64,000 nucleotides of DNA from Fragilaria crotonensis (lineage: Eukaryota > Bacillariophyta > Fragilariophyceae > Fragilariales > Fragilariaceae), in NCBI GenBank assembly GCA_022925895.1, contig JAKSYS010000881.1:744001-808000 (forward strand), in the 5' to 3' direction. Position numbers and translations under genes: made by a program. The notes beneath the pieces are model-generated. The model had not been told where the DNA came from and did no database searches. It was given only the letters and a program-made list of their open reading frames with translations. The number at the start of each line of letters is the position of its first letter. The first letter of the stretch is position 1. Of the stretch, positions 21,101 to 31,313 are shown piece after piece.

Positions 21101-23576
21101 TGACTGAGGATTTGCTAATGTATGCAACGCTTCCTCAAGGTAGCGCTTCTCGAGCTCCATTTTGCGTGGGAGGAGGTTGCTGTTCAGGATATCTTCAGCG
21201 GTAGGTCTCTTCGTCGGATCTCGTTGAAGGCACCACAGGATCAGCTTCTGCGCGTCGTTAGGAGTCGATTCGATGAAAGGTCTTGGGAATCGCTGGTCCG
21301 CCACCTCTTTCCAGACTGATTCGTCATCGTTCGGATTGAACGTGTGAGGTGATGCTCCTTCACCTCGAAGTGTCGTCAGAACCTGGGCTCGCTCCATGTA
21401 TGTCACGAAGGGAGGATGAAATATTTCGAATAGCACTACACCCAGACTAAATATATCAGCTTGAACGTCATAGGCGCGGTCACCTTTCCGTCTCTTTTCC
21501 ACACCTTCTTGTTCAGGTGCTCGATAGAATGTTGTCCCAACTCCTCCAGTCAAGCTTTCTCGTCCTGATCCATGGTTATCGATGGTGTCCTGCAACGATC
21601 CACCAAGCAGTCCCCGTATATCTTCAATAGCCTCGTAGATAGCGGATATCTCGGTCGAAAGGTCATCGTCGGAACGATGAACATCTGCCTTAGAAGTATG
21701 ACGAGTTGCGAGACCAAAATCACCAAGCCTAATATTCCCCTCGGAGTCAAGGAAGACATTTCCTGGTTTCTATGACAAAGATTGTGAGAGCACACCATAG
21801 AAGCAAGCTCAACACGGTCCTTCGCACTTACCAAGTCGCGATGAATCAAATTTTGGCCGTGCAAATATACTAACGCTTCGACAATTTGGTGAACCATTCT
21901 AAACTTCTCGGTTTCTTCAATCGGCTTCTCGACGGCTTCGTCGATGACCTTACGAAGAGTGGAGTTACAGTATTCCATTTGGATGTAGAGAATACGCTGT
22001 CCTGAAGACGCGTCAACTTTCACAGAAGACTCGTCCCATATTTCGTCACCCTCGGCGCTCGAATGCCCTGCATCGATCCTTTTGTTCGCAAGGACGCTGT
22101 ACATGGCGTCCTGGAATCCCATTCCACCCATCAGAGGATTGTTAAAATCGTGATTCATCTCCGCTTCCTGGCTGTATTCATTCGAAGCTCGAGACGAAGA
22201 GCTCGAGTCAGAATCGGTGGTGTTCCACGCTTGAGAGATGGAATCAAGAAGGTGCGCGGTGTCGACCCCGTGATCCCGTCCTGGCACTATCCCACCAATT
22301 AATGGTGAATTAGTCCACCAACCTCTGCTTTCATCATTTTCGCTACTGCTTTCCTTCCCTAATTCAATTTCACTGCTCTCCGTAGCCTTGCCTTCGTCAG
22401 GTCGCTCCGAATTCTCTCCACCTTCAACCCACGCTTGATAGTATCGAACTATGTTCTTGTGTGTGATCCTTGAAATAGTCGTGACTTCTCTTCTGAGTTT
22501 TCGATTTTGAATCGCTGCATATTTAGCGTCCTTTCCTACCTCAGACTCCAACAATATTTTTTTGACGGCGTATATTCGCCTGTCTAGTCGATTTCGAACT
22601 TTGACGACTTCCCCTCCGCCTCCTCGACCCAGCAGACCAAGTTCGATAAAATCTGTCTGATAGCGTGATGAACCTGCTACTGGCGTCTCATCTTCCTCAA
22701 ACTCGTCGTCGTCGTCGTCGTCATCTACTTTATCGGTGGTGACGGCAGCGGGAACAATCATGTCATTCTGACGTCGCTTCGCACCAGCCCTTCGCAAAGC
22801 CTCCACTTGCCTCGCTAATTCCTTATCCACTTCTCCACCGATCGTACGTAATCTTTGAAGCCCGCTGAGACTCTCTTCTGGATCACCGGTGGCCGATTCT
22901 TGAAGAATTAGGTTCCGCAAAACTTCATCCTGTTCTTGCCCCAATCGTTGCCGCTGTTTCAGTTCGTTAGCCTCTCGCGCCTTCATTTGTTCCCATGCCG
23001 ACATAGTCGGATCGTGATTATGCCTGACGAGAAAATCTTCGACAACTTGGACCAACTCAATCATCATGACAGACCCTGAAAGTGCGCATTCATTTGCCCT
23101 AGCGCCGAGTAGTTCCATCAATTCAGCTTCTTCTTTGGATGAAAGTCCCTTCACATTCCTGAACTGTATTGTGGGAGCGACATAAGGATAGCGCTTCCCT
23201 AGTTGCACTGACAATCTAGATTACATAAAAGTGAGTGCAATAGTAAAGTCTCGCCATGACTTTCATCAAACAAAAGTGTATACATGACTTGTTGACAAGA
23301 TACTCACGTCAATTCGCATCCGACTTGGTCGACATCTGGCGGTCGACAATGGACATTCAATCGAGAAACGCCATATGCACCGTCTTCTCTTGAAAATTCA
23401 TCTGCATAAACTGCTGCTAAGACTGTCTCTTCGTCAGCTCGCGCCACTGACAGGTCTTCAGGCAACGGAACACCCGCCGCGTCTTGGTTCGTGTTGGGAG
23501 GAGGTACTGTATCAGATTCGTCGTCATCTGACGACTCATCCACTTCTTGAAGGACGTCGAAGCGACCTGATGTCAT
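18167..23576 (-). CDS. GCN2: GCN2-type eIF2-alpha kinase with RWD and HisRS-like domains
   Basis: Four exons (23308-23576, 21832-23215, 19076-21769, 18167-19009) give 1729 residues; all three introns are 60-95 bp with GT-AG ends. GCN2 senses uncharged tRNA or stalled ribosomes and phosphorylates eIF2-alpha. The order seen is: an RWD domain split by intron 1 (ELTLSVQLGKRYPYVAP), a charged coiled region, a kinase domain (LLGRGGGGEVVKV, AVKKI, HRDLKPGN, GDFGLATR, GVGTTFYRAPEQ) with a long acidic insert in the N-lobe, then a HisRS-like domain (GVVLVLPEDLTAPYAR, RYDIGRVYH) and a C-terminal anticodon-binding-like region (EELCAVCGIMNIPYVVVVQP). I see no separate pseudokinase domain between the RWD and the kinase. 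The start ATG at 23576 precedes the RWD directly. The gene itself appears intact. Confidence 0.95.
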
Positions 23577-24183
23577 TCTATGTAGCGCAATCTGTACCTT
23601 GAAGCTTTATCGCAGCATTGCTGCCGTTGCTTGCTTGTAAAGCTGTCACTTTGATGATGGATATTTCAATATTTCACCTGTTCGTTGCCCTTCGCCAGCT
23701 TCAGAAGTTTTGATTTCTCGAGTCTCGATTACCAGTACTACATACTACGGAGTACTATACATAGTTCCGTAGTCGCACGAGTTAAGTTGCATACAGGAGA
23801 CTGGAGTATAAAGTATGATACACAATACTGTAGAACAAGAACATCGTCTACCGTATTGTTCTACTAGCAATAGAGTAGCTATGACGCATCATACGGTAGA
23901 GAGCGTCCGATAAAAATGCGAGGCGAAGGCTGGCGGCTGGCGGCTGGCAAACAGATATTTCAAAATGGAGGAATCTTGAAATACTCGAAAGGTTGTTCAA
24001 CAATTGAGGTTTATCGTATTTTTCAATTTTCATATGGAATGTGACGGGTCACGAGTCACGAGTCAAAGGTTTGTCGGTCACGCGCGCTGCCATGCGTCTT
24101 CACGATTCCTTGTCGACTCCTATGGTTTTCTTTCGAGAGTAACCGCACTGCCATGTGTCTTCCGTCTATCCACAATCACCACA
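23577..24183. other. Divergent intergenic region, 0.6 kb
   Basis: It lies between the starts of GCN2 (-) and the secreted-protein gene (+), so it should hold both promoters. GTAC-rich around 23730-23860. A TTG-opened extension of the downstream frame reaches 24004 but lacks support. The direct repeats GGCTGGCGGCTGGCGGCTGG (about 23929-23948) and GTCACGAGTCACGAGTCA (about 24049-24065) are the only structures noticed. Confidence 0.55.
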
Positions 24184-25305
24184 ATGCCATCGGTGATTCG
24201 CGTACTTCTATTAGGCCTCCTGTTCGCCCCTGCTCTCTGTATATATACTCTAGAAGAAGTCCACGGGCTGAGTGATTTTCTGCGATGCGGTGACAAGCGC
24301 CTCATTCGAGAGAGACCCCATCAAGGGTCCTTCCTCAGAACAGGGACCTTTTGCGAAGTGTTGGATACGCTCATAGCCACACTGAAGGAATCAACTGATC
24401 CCAATGTCAAAATGTATTCAGCGGATGCCATTACCACCTGCCTGCTTCATCGACCAGACAATCGAAACGCTATGGGCATGAATTCCGTGTTCCACGAAAC
24501 CGTCATCGAATATCTTCGCGAGGAGCCTCACATCGCGGCAGAACTTATATGGGCCGCGACGGAAAATAATTACATCAATCTAAGTGGATTCATTGAGAAG
24601 AATGCTGTGGAAGAATTGCTTCGAGTGATTCGATATTATGAAAATTCTGTTGCCGCCATGTGGGCAGCTGCAGCTCTCATGAACATGGGACAGTCGTACT
24701 GCGGACAAGGACCTTGCATTTGGAGATGGAACGAGTCCAACAAACTGAAACCAATCCATGAGGTTGAAGTTGATGGTCTCGTAGCCCGATTAAACATGGC
24801 TGGCATCGAGGGCATATGGGATCTATTGCTGGATCAAGTCTGTTCGTCCGTCTCATTCGAAGGGATCCATGGCTTAGTCATGCCATCCAGGGCAGTCCGA
24901 CCGTCCGATGCCGCTAGTTTGGTCCCATGGGCCATGGCAGGACTGATCAAGGTTCTAGCCTTGCGTCCATCATCACGACCGATGCTCGAAGTGACGGTTC
25001 CTTGTCTTTGCATCTTATCGAAATCAGACGATGCGTTAGAACGCCGAAATGCCTGGGAAGCGATGTACCATTTGGGTCGCGACGGATCGTGCCATACCGA
25101 GGATGCTAGAGTCGGAGTATGCATAGACATGCCGTTTGAGACCGAAGAAGGGCGTCGGTGTTCTGATCTTAAAACGGTAGATGACTGCCTGAGTTATCCA
25201 TTGGACAAAGACTCCGACCTTACTGGACGAGACGCCTGCTGCATCTGTGGAGGTGGTGACAATTTGGCCAACACTTTTGTCCAGGCACCCGAGGATGACC
25301 TGTAG
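24184..25305 (+). CDS. Secreted helical-repeat protein with Cys-rich C-terminus
   Basis: The ATG at 24184 gives 373 residues and begins with a clear signal peptide (MPSVIRVLLLGLLFAPALC), which is why I prefer it to the upstream ATG at 24034. The body is alpha-helical with ARM/HEAT-like spacing (DPNVKMYSADAITTCLL, AVEELLRVIRYYENSVAAMWAAAALMN, DDALERRNAWEAMYHL). The last 70 residues are cysteine-rich and close with RDACCICGGGDN. I recall CC.CGGG-type tails in other stramenopile secreted proteins, but I cannot name a family. It is probably extracellular or lumenal. No function can be assigned. It is single exon and divergent from GCN2. Confidence 0.72.
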   Translation: MPSVIRVLLLGLLFAPALCIYTLEEVHGLSDFLRCGDKRLIRERPHQGSFLRTGTFCEVLDTLIATLKESTDPNVKMYSADAITTCLLHRPDNRNAMGMNSVFHETVIEYLREEPHIAAELIWAATENNYINLSGFIEKNAVEELLRVIRYYENSVAAMWAAAALMNMGQSYCGQGPCIWRWNESNKLKPIHEVEVDGLVARLNMAGIEGIWDLLLDQVCSSVSFEGIHGLVMPSRAVRPSDAASLVPWAMAGLIKVLALRPSSRPMLEVTVPCLCILSKSDDALERRNAWEAMYHLGRDGSCHTEDARVGVCIDMPFETEEGRRCSDLKTVDDCLSYPLDKDSDLTGRDACCICGGGDNLANTFVQAPEDDL

Positions 25306-26409
25306 TATACAAGGATGAACTGGGAGTACGCGGAGAACAATTGCACGTGGGTATATACCTCGTGAAGCGAATACACCGGTTAGAACAGGCACTGTGCCAC
25401 TTTTGAGAACATATACCAGGTATATTGATCATACCTTTTTGGAACCAGGTCTTACATTGTCCAAGCGTTTCAGTCACAGCATCCTCGAACAAAGTGATAC
25501 ATGGCAGAAGCGAATCAATGCACGTCCCGGATAATTTGTATGGTGATTGTAGCGTTGATCGATCACGATCATAGTTTTTGGCTTTTCTTAACATCAGCAA
25601 TCGTTGTGTAGACCTGCCTTATTATTATTACATCAGATATACTGGAGTAATCCTCATGATCCTAAAATATAAAACTATGCCAAGTATTGACGCACCAGCA
25701 CATAGCAGGTGTTGCGAGCACCAAGCTCCAAGCACTCTTGTTTGACTACCGGCAGTACGTGTACTTATATCACCACTCCAGAGTCCAGACTCCATCATGC
25801 GAGTAGAAGGAAGATGACAGGTTGGGCACCACAAGTTTTGAAAAATCACCATCTCCGTAGCCAAAATTTCAACATCTGAAATCTGAATTGGCCATTCAGA
25901 TAGATTTTGCTTAGTTCTATCAAAACCATACTTTGATAAGTTCATAATTAGAATCGACGTATTTCTCATATTCTTTAGTACCGTTTTTCGTGGAATTTCG
26001 GCCCAAATTACTGGAGAACCACTGTCTCCAGTCTCCAGAGTACTACAGTACTGTTCTTGTACGTAGAACATGGTATTGTACCATTGTACCTTGCACTCTA
26101 CCACTCCGAACTCCGAGTTCGGAGTATGGGGTGCTGTAACCCTTGTATGTCCTACACCTTTAGGATTGCATATAGTGTTAGAAAGGACAATACCAGTACT
26201 GGAGACCGGAGCAATCCAGTAGCTCGTACTCAGTAATGTAGAAGAGTACAATCGGTGGCATTCACCACGACACTGTCAATTACGTCACCTTCGCATATCA
26301 GCAACGTCGCCGCATTCCATTATGTCACCAGATTTACCCATGACCTAAACGCCATACGTCGATTAGACCGGGAGAAATCGACGGCATCATTGCCATAAAA
26401 TCAGCAAAG
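25306..26409. other. Intergenic, 1.1 kb, no gene seen
   Basis: No supportable gene. GTAC and CAGTAC motifs are frequent at 26030-26240. The minus-strand frame 25628-26251 has no recognisable domain and coincides with this motif-rich DNA. Just before the LPAAT start there are TACGTCACC (about 26283) and ATGTCACC (about 26322) half-CRE-like sites. Confidence 0.55.
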
Positions 26410-27696
26410 ATGGCGAAGTTACTATTCCTTGCTGCCCTCTGCCTCTCCTTGCAGCTCCAACAAGTCTGCTCATGGAACAGTTACGCATCATTTCCATCTC
26501 GTCAACGGTGGGCAAGTGCGAGTAGGTCATCAACGAACGTTGGTCGCCATCCACCAAAATCAATGCTACCGACCTCGATCCTGAATAGTCTTGCCGTTCC
26601 TCTGCCGGATGATGCATCCGCCACTGAAGTTGCGCCACCTGTTGAGACTCCAAAAGTATTGACAACAAAGGAGCAGCTCTGGCAAAAGGCTCGCAGTGAA
26701 GGTGGATGGTTTTCGTTCAACACTAAGTATGGAGCACTTAATCCGTATGCCATTTATTACGGGCTGACGTCCATTTTTCTCGGCCTTTTCTGGTATGCGG
26801 CGTTGACAGGTATTCATTTCCTGTACTTCATCACAGGAGGTCGCATTGACAAGATGGTAAGTGGAATAATTCCGTAGTTGATACTGAAGGTTATCGTATT
26901 GGCACGTTCGTGCGAGTTCGCTGACGATGCCACGCTCTGTATCAGAAACGGATGCCCGTCTTTGTGAGTCAAATTTGGGGCGAGTCGTTGCTGTTCGCGG
27001 TGAGAGGGAGGCCCATATTTAGCGGGAGAGAAAAGCTCAATGAGTTTTACAAGACAAACCAGGCTGCCATGTTCGTTGCTAATCACAACTCTTGGTTGGA
27101 CATTCCGTTCATCGGTGCCGCAATTGGCTGGAGAAACTACAAACTGGTTTCGAAAGCCGAACTTGGAAGGGTGCCGATTCTTGGAAAGGCCATCAGAGTT
27201 GGAGGACACCTTCTCTTGGATCGAGCGGACCGAAAGTCGCAACTCATGACCTTGCGACAAGGCATGGATTTATTGAAGGTAAGTAGGATGATTATGACAC
27301 CGTCGAGCGTCGTAGAACGTATGGATGTATCCCTAACTCTGTGTAATCACGTTTGTGTTATCGCGCACGCACACGCAGGATGGAGTTCACCTATGTACCT
27401 TCCCGGAAGGAACTCGTTCCAAAGACGGCCATCTCGGTCCCTTCAAGAACGGAGCGTTCAAGATGGCACACAAGGTTGGCGCCCCTGTCATTCCCGTCTC
27501 GATTGTCGGAGCGGGTGCTGCTATGCCATACTATTGGATGTTCCCATTCCGCGCACCTCGAAGCGTCCCCGTCAAGGTTGTAATTCACGATCCGATTTCA
27601 TCAATCGATAAGACAGAAGACGAGCTTGCACAGCAAGTTCGAGCAGCCGTCATCGCAGGGCTGCCCGAGGAGCAACGCCCGTTGTCGAACGAGTAG
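26410..27696 (+). CDS. 1-acyl-glycerol-3-phosphate acyltransferase, probably plastidial
   Basis: Three exons (26410-26856, 26946-27278, 27379-27696) give 365 residues. It would acylate lysophosphatidate to phosphatidate in glycerolipid synthesis. PlsC motifs are in order: NHNSWLD (the H-x4-D catalytic block, about residue 190), a GRVPILGKA block, and FPEGTRS (about 263), with a later VPVSIVGAG-like block. The N-terminus is a signal peptide (MAKLLFLAALCLSLQLQQVCS) followed by a Ser/Arg-rich stretch with an aromatic Trp at the likely cleavage site, a diatom bipartite plastid leader in form. One hydrophobic helix (IYYGLTSIFLGLFWYAALTG) precedes the catalytic domain. The plastid location is inference. 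DGAT2 lies 2.3 kb downstream on the same strand. Confidence 0.92.
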
Positions 27697-27911
27697 ATAC
27701 TGTTCACCAGTAGTAGTAGATTCACAATTTAAATAGATCAACAACGAGACCATGAATGCTTGCTCACTTGCATCAATTGCGAGCCACTGCAGACGAAGGT
27801 GTTCTAGTAGGAGCTTATATCAAGTACATTCGCCTAGTAGGCTAGTAGACTAACTGACCGTCACGGGAACTATTTGCTACAAAAAAAATCACCATTATAC
27901 CACTTTCGGCT

Positions 27912-29216
27912 TTATCGAAGTGTATCGCTCGGCGCAGCGCCCAACCCTCGCGAAGAACCCACAAGAGAACTGCGGTCCGTTCCGTCGAGCCACGACACTG
28001 GACTGGGTCGAATCTCCAATTTTCCCGACGGCCAAAAACCCACATACTGCAGCGTCTTATCCAAGTTGAATTGCACATCGATAGGACTGATTGGGAATCG
28101 ATTCTTATCGACAAGACACCATTCGCGAGTCAGCAATTTGTCCGGGATGACAGATCCGTGACCACCCAACCAATTCACAACATCTTGCAGTACATCATCC
28201 CCGTCGAAGCGGCGCTTGATGATTTCTTCACCGAAGCCAACTTGAACAAGCGCACCTCGTCCACCAGGAGGTTCGGAGGGACATTTTGCGATGAGGCTTG
28301 CTCTCTTCAAGGCCTCTTGCTCGCTGGAATTCACTTGCATATGAATTTCCTTAAGTTCGTTCGTAAACTGAATCTGTCTCTTGGCTTCTAAATACTCAAC
28401 TGAATTCCGTGCATCCTCAAGAGCTGAGATACCAAGGAATAGGAGAGCTGGATCAACACGACTGCGGTCCAGAACCAGCGTCGTGCCGACTTCTGTAAAA
28501 TTCATGACCAGCAGCAACGCCTCGGCGCCTGGCGCAACAGCCAGACTGCGTTGATAACCAGGATTGGACTTGTCAATCCTTCGAAATTTGGGATTATTGG
28601 GGTCTGATCGCAAGGCTGTGAGTGCCTTGTAGAGTGTATCAACGGCAGATGGGTGACCCTTCACACGGTTCACGTTACGCAGGATTTGTTCTTCCTTTGA
28701 CTTATCTTCAAGCTTGGTTGGCACTTTGACGTCAGGGTGATGTTCTTGAATCGGCGATCGACTATTCTTGTTTCTATTTGGTGGATTAGTCGAACGAGCC
28801 AATGCAGCTTGAGCAGCCTTATTTGCGGCAGCTGTTGTCTGCCTGTTTGGAGGCGTCGCTTTGTTAGGTGGTTGGGGTTTCCGCGGCACGGCGTTGGGTG
28901 TTTGAAGGGAGGCTTCTTGCGCTTGGCGATACAATCGTTGTTCCTCAGTCTGAAGTGATTCTTCCATAGCGTTTCTCATGGCCTCGTCAATACTGTTTGA
29001 CGCTGTTGGTGCTCGGAAAGGAGCTGGTAGCGACGGTGAACGCAGCAACAGAACCGCAGCATTATCGATATCGCCATTCGCTTGTGCCAGTGCACTTCGT
29101 GCATTTCTCTCCTCAAATCCCATTGCCTGCAATACTCTGATTTTATCCTCAGTCTCAGCAGAGGAGTGATCTCCCAACACAGCGGCCGTCACGCGTTCAG
29201 TAAATCTCCGAAACAT
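27912..29216 (-). CDS. UBA-PUB-UBX protein, p97/Cdc48 cofactor
   Basis: A single exon of 434 residues from the ATG at 29216; 29234 is an alternative ATG, and the longer open frame above it lacks support. Domains: UBA at about residues 20-60 (DKIRVLQAMGFEERNARSAL), an Ala/Asn/Pro-rich linker, PUB/PUG at about 180-280 (VNRVKGHPSAVDTLYKAL, FRRIDKSNPGYQRSLA), and a C-terminal UBX-like fold at about 330-425 (GALVQVGFGEEIIKRRFDGD, SGKLEIRPSP). PUB and UBX both bind p97/Cdc48 and UBA binds ubiquitin, so this is likely an adaptor in ubiquitin-dependent extraction or degradation, close to UBXD1-type proteins but with a UBA in front. The domain order is well supported; the orthology is moderate. Confidence 0.85.
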   Translation of the reverse strand: MFRRFTERVTAAVLGDHSSAETEDKIRVLQAMGFEERNARSALAQANGDIDNAAVLLLRSPSLPAPFRAPTASNSIDEAMRNAMEESLQTEEQRLYRQAQEASLQTPNAVPRKPQPPNKATPPNRQTTAAANKAAQAALARSTNPPNRNKNSRSPIQEHHPDVKVPTKLEDKSKEEQILRNVNRVKGHPSAVDTLYKALTALRSDPNNPKFRRIDKSNPGYQRSLAVAPGAEALLLVMNFTEVGTTLVLDRSRVDPALLFLGISALEDARNSVEYLEAKRQIQFTNELKEIHMQVNSSEQEALKRASLIAKCPSEPPGGRGALVQVGFGEEIIKRRFDGDDVLQDVVNWLGGHGSVIPDKLLTREWCLVDKNRFPISPIDVQFNLDKTLQYVGFWPSGKLEIRPSPVSWLDGTDRSSLVGSSRGLGAAPSDTLR

Positions 29217-29992
29217 CGTTGCCGATTTTAGCATCACACTTTTTGTGCTGTCTTGCGGTACTGCGCAGGCTCTGAGTAGTACCATGTATGCATACTGTCC
29301 TAAACTCCTAACTCCAAACAACTCCACCGGTACTACCGCTATGGTACTGGTACAGCACTCCGCGACTTACAGTACGTACCTGGTTTTAGACCTGCCCTAT
29401 GCCCTACGTTAGTAGCGATTGGGTGAGTCTCGGTGCGAAAGCGCCCGAAGTTCTTCGAGGTTCGTTGCGAGTGTGAGCAGTCGATGGTCTTTCGCCACAT
29501 TTGCTGGAGTGTGTACAGTATCGCTGGAGCAGAATACCAGGTCTACTCGTACTTAGAGTGATGAGATTACCAGTAGAGCATTACAGTACCGGTAGTCTAC
29601 GTATCATCCTTATTACAGTCATATCTGTACAAGGTCCCAGCATTCCAGAAGACGGTAACACGACGAAGTGTTATTCATAGACCAAGTCTACCGGTACAGT
29701 ACAAGTACCTGATAGCTAGGGGTAGAGACCTACTGGAGAGTTGTATGATACTGAATCGTGCCCACCGGTAGTTCCAGGTTCCAGGTACAAGTACCGGGAC
29801 TTGTCACTGTGCACTGTATGGCTCTGATACACTGTGACTTGTGGATCTTGGATCAATATCGAATCCCACAAATGAAAGTTGACTTCGTACTACTATACCT
29901 CTATCATAGCTGTATTCCTCGATTGGGATTGTGCACGGAGTCCGCGACTCTGCAAATGTGCATTCTTAGATAACATCTAACCAGGAAGCAAC
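29217..29992. other. Divergent intergenic region, 0.78 kb, GTAC-rich
   Basis: Between the UBX gene (-) and DGAT2 (+). Dense in TACCGGTAG, GTACAAGTACC and CAGTACCGG. No gene or RNA feature is recognised. It should contain both promoters. Confidence 0.55.
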
Positions 29993-31183
29993 ATGGCGGT
30001 TAAGGGTCGCAACTCAAAGATACTTGAAAAGGAAGGAAGCGAAGACTCGTCCTTTTCTGTCCCTGGTTTCGGTGCAGTGACATTCGGCCACAACTGGAAA
30101 GAGCGGCTTCAAGCCATCGCCATGTTCTCATGCTCGCTGTACTTTATCATGCCCATGGTGCTTTGTTGCTGGATTTTGGTCATAGCTTTCCTTTACACAA
30201 GCCGCATCACAGCAATTCTAATGGTATGTTATCTTGGATACATCTTTCTCCTTGACAAATCAAGCACCAATGGGACGCGTTATCCTTATCTTCGTTACTG
30301 GCCTTGGTGGTGCAGAGCATGTGACTATCTTCCTCTGCAACTCGTCAAGACTGCGAACCTCGACCCAGAAAAGCGATATGTAATGGGATATCATCCGCAC
30401 GGAATTATTTCGGTTGGGGCGTTCTGTGCCTTTGCGACGGACGGTGCCAAAACAATGTCCCTAGTGCGAGACAACGAGAACAACACAGACAGCCGTGGAT
30501 TTTCTTCCCTTTTCCCTGGAATTGACCGTCGTGTCGTCACACTTCGTCAAAACTTCGCTACTCCTTTCCTTCGAGAATACTTTCTTTCCATGGGAGCCGT
30601 CGATTCTTGCAAGGAAACATTTCGTAGCATCTTGTCTCGTCCAAGTACAGCAGTGATTGTTGTTGTGGGCGGAGCCGCGGAAAGCATGATGGTCCGAAAC
30701 CACACCATGGATCTGGTGTTGGAAAAGCGACGAGGATTTGTCAGAGAGGCCATTCTTGCTAACGCCTGCTTGGTTCCAATCATTGGGTTTGGAGAAAGCG
30801 ATCTGTATCGTGTGATCGCCACGGACGAGAAGAGTTGGATCGCCCGATTACAGGAGCTTGTCAAGGACGCCACAGGTATCGCAATGCCGCTTTTTCAGGG
30901 TCGCAGCCTTTTCTTTTTGGACGTTGGTATGATGCCGATCAGAACACCTGTTTGTGTGGTCGTGGGCGCTCCTATTGAGCCACCAGCTCTGTCAGATCCT
31001 GACTCTTTCCGACCGGACGTCGACCGCACGACGGACGAAGCACTCAATAAGGATGGGGAGATCCTGATTGAGTGGCATGCAAAGTATATGGCGGCTCTCA
31101 CGGAACTGTACAAGTTACACGAAGATGCTAATTGGAATCAACCTGGGCGGCACCGTCGAAGCTCGATTAGAATCGTAAAATAA
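29993..31183 (+). CDS. DGAT2: Diacylglycerol acyltransferase type 2 (DGAT2 family)
   Basis: A single exon of 396 residues from ATG at 29993. It catalyses the acyl-CoA-dependent last step of triacylglycerol synthesis at the ER and lipid droplets. The N-terminus holds a hydrophobic hairpin (about residues 40-85: LYFIMPMVLCCWILVIAFLY, ILMVCYLGYIFLL). Diagnostic motifs follow: YHPHG (about 133), a PFLREYFLSMGAVD block, VVVGGAAESM, and RRGFVREAILANACLVPIIGFGE (about 243-265), the long DGAT2 signature. The PLFQGRSLFFLDVGMMP segment and the C-terminal LYKLHEDAN helix also fit. The monoacylglycerol and wax-ester branches of the family cannot be excluded. It shares the neighbourhood and strand with LPAAT, an earlier step of the same pathway. 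Confidence 0.94.
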   Translation: MAVKGRNSKILEKEGSEDSSFSVPGFGAVTFGHNWKERLQAIAMFSCSLYFIMPMVLCCWILVIAFLYTSRITAILMVCYLGYIFLLDKSSTNGTRYPYLRYWPWWCRACDYLPLQLVKTANLDPEKRYVMGYHPHGIISVGAFCAFATDGAKTMSLVRDNENNTDSRGFSSLFPGIDRRVVTLRQNFATPFLREYFLSMGAVDSCKETFRSILSRPSTAVIVVVGGAAESMMVRNHTMDLVLEKRRGFVREAILANACLVPIIGFGESDLYRVIATDEKSWIARLQELVKDATGIAMPLFQGRSLFFLDVGMMPIRTPVCVVVGAPIEPPALSDPDSFRPDVDRTTDEALNKDGEILIEWHAKYMAALTELYKLHEDANWNQPGRHRRSSIRIVK

Positions 31184-31313
31184 AGTGCGTGTATCTGAGT
31201 CTCACAGGGATGAGAGTGAACTACAAGATTACTTTAGGGCACCAAGTACATGTTCTTTCAGCAAGGGAAGATAACAAGTGGTACTAAAGACTGCGGCAAC
31301 TTTGCCTCTCTCC

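Noticed and set aside
25628-26251. 207-residue minus-strand frame in the LPAAT upstream region
   Set aside because: No domain, and it overlaps GTAC-rich spacer DNA; probably chance.
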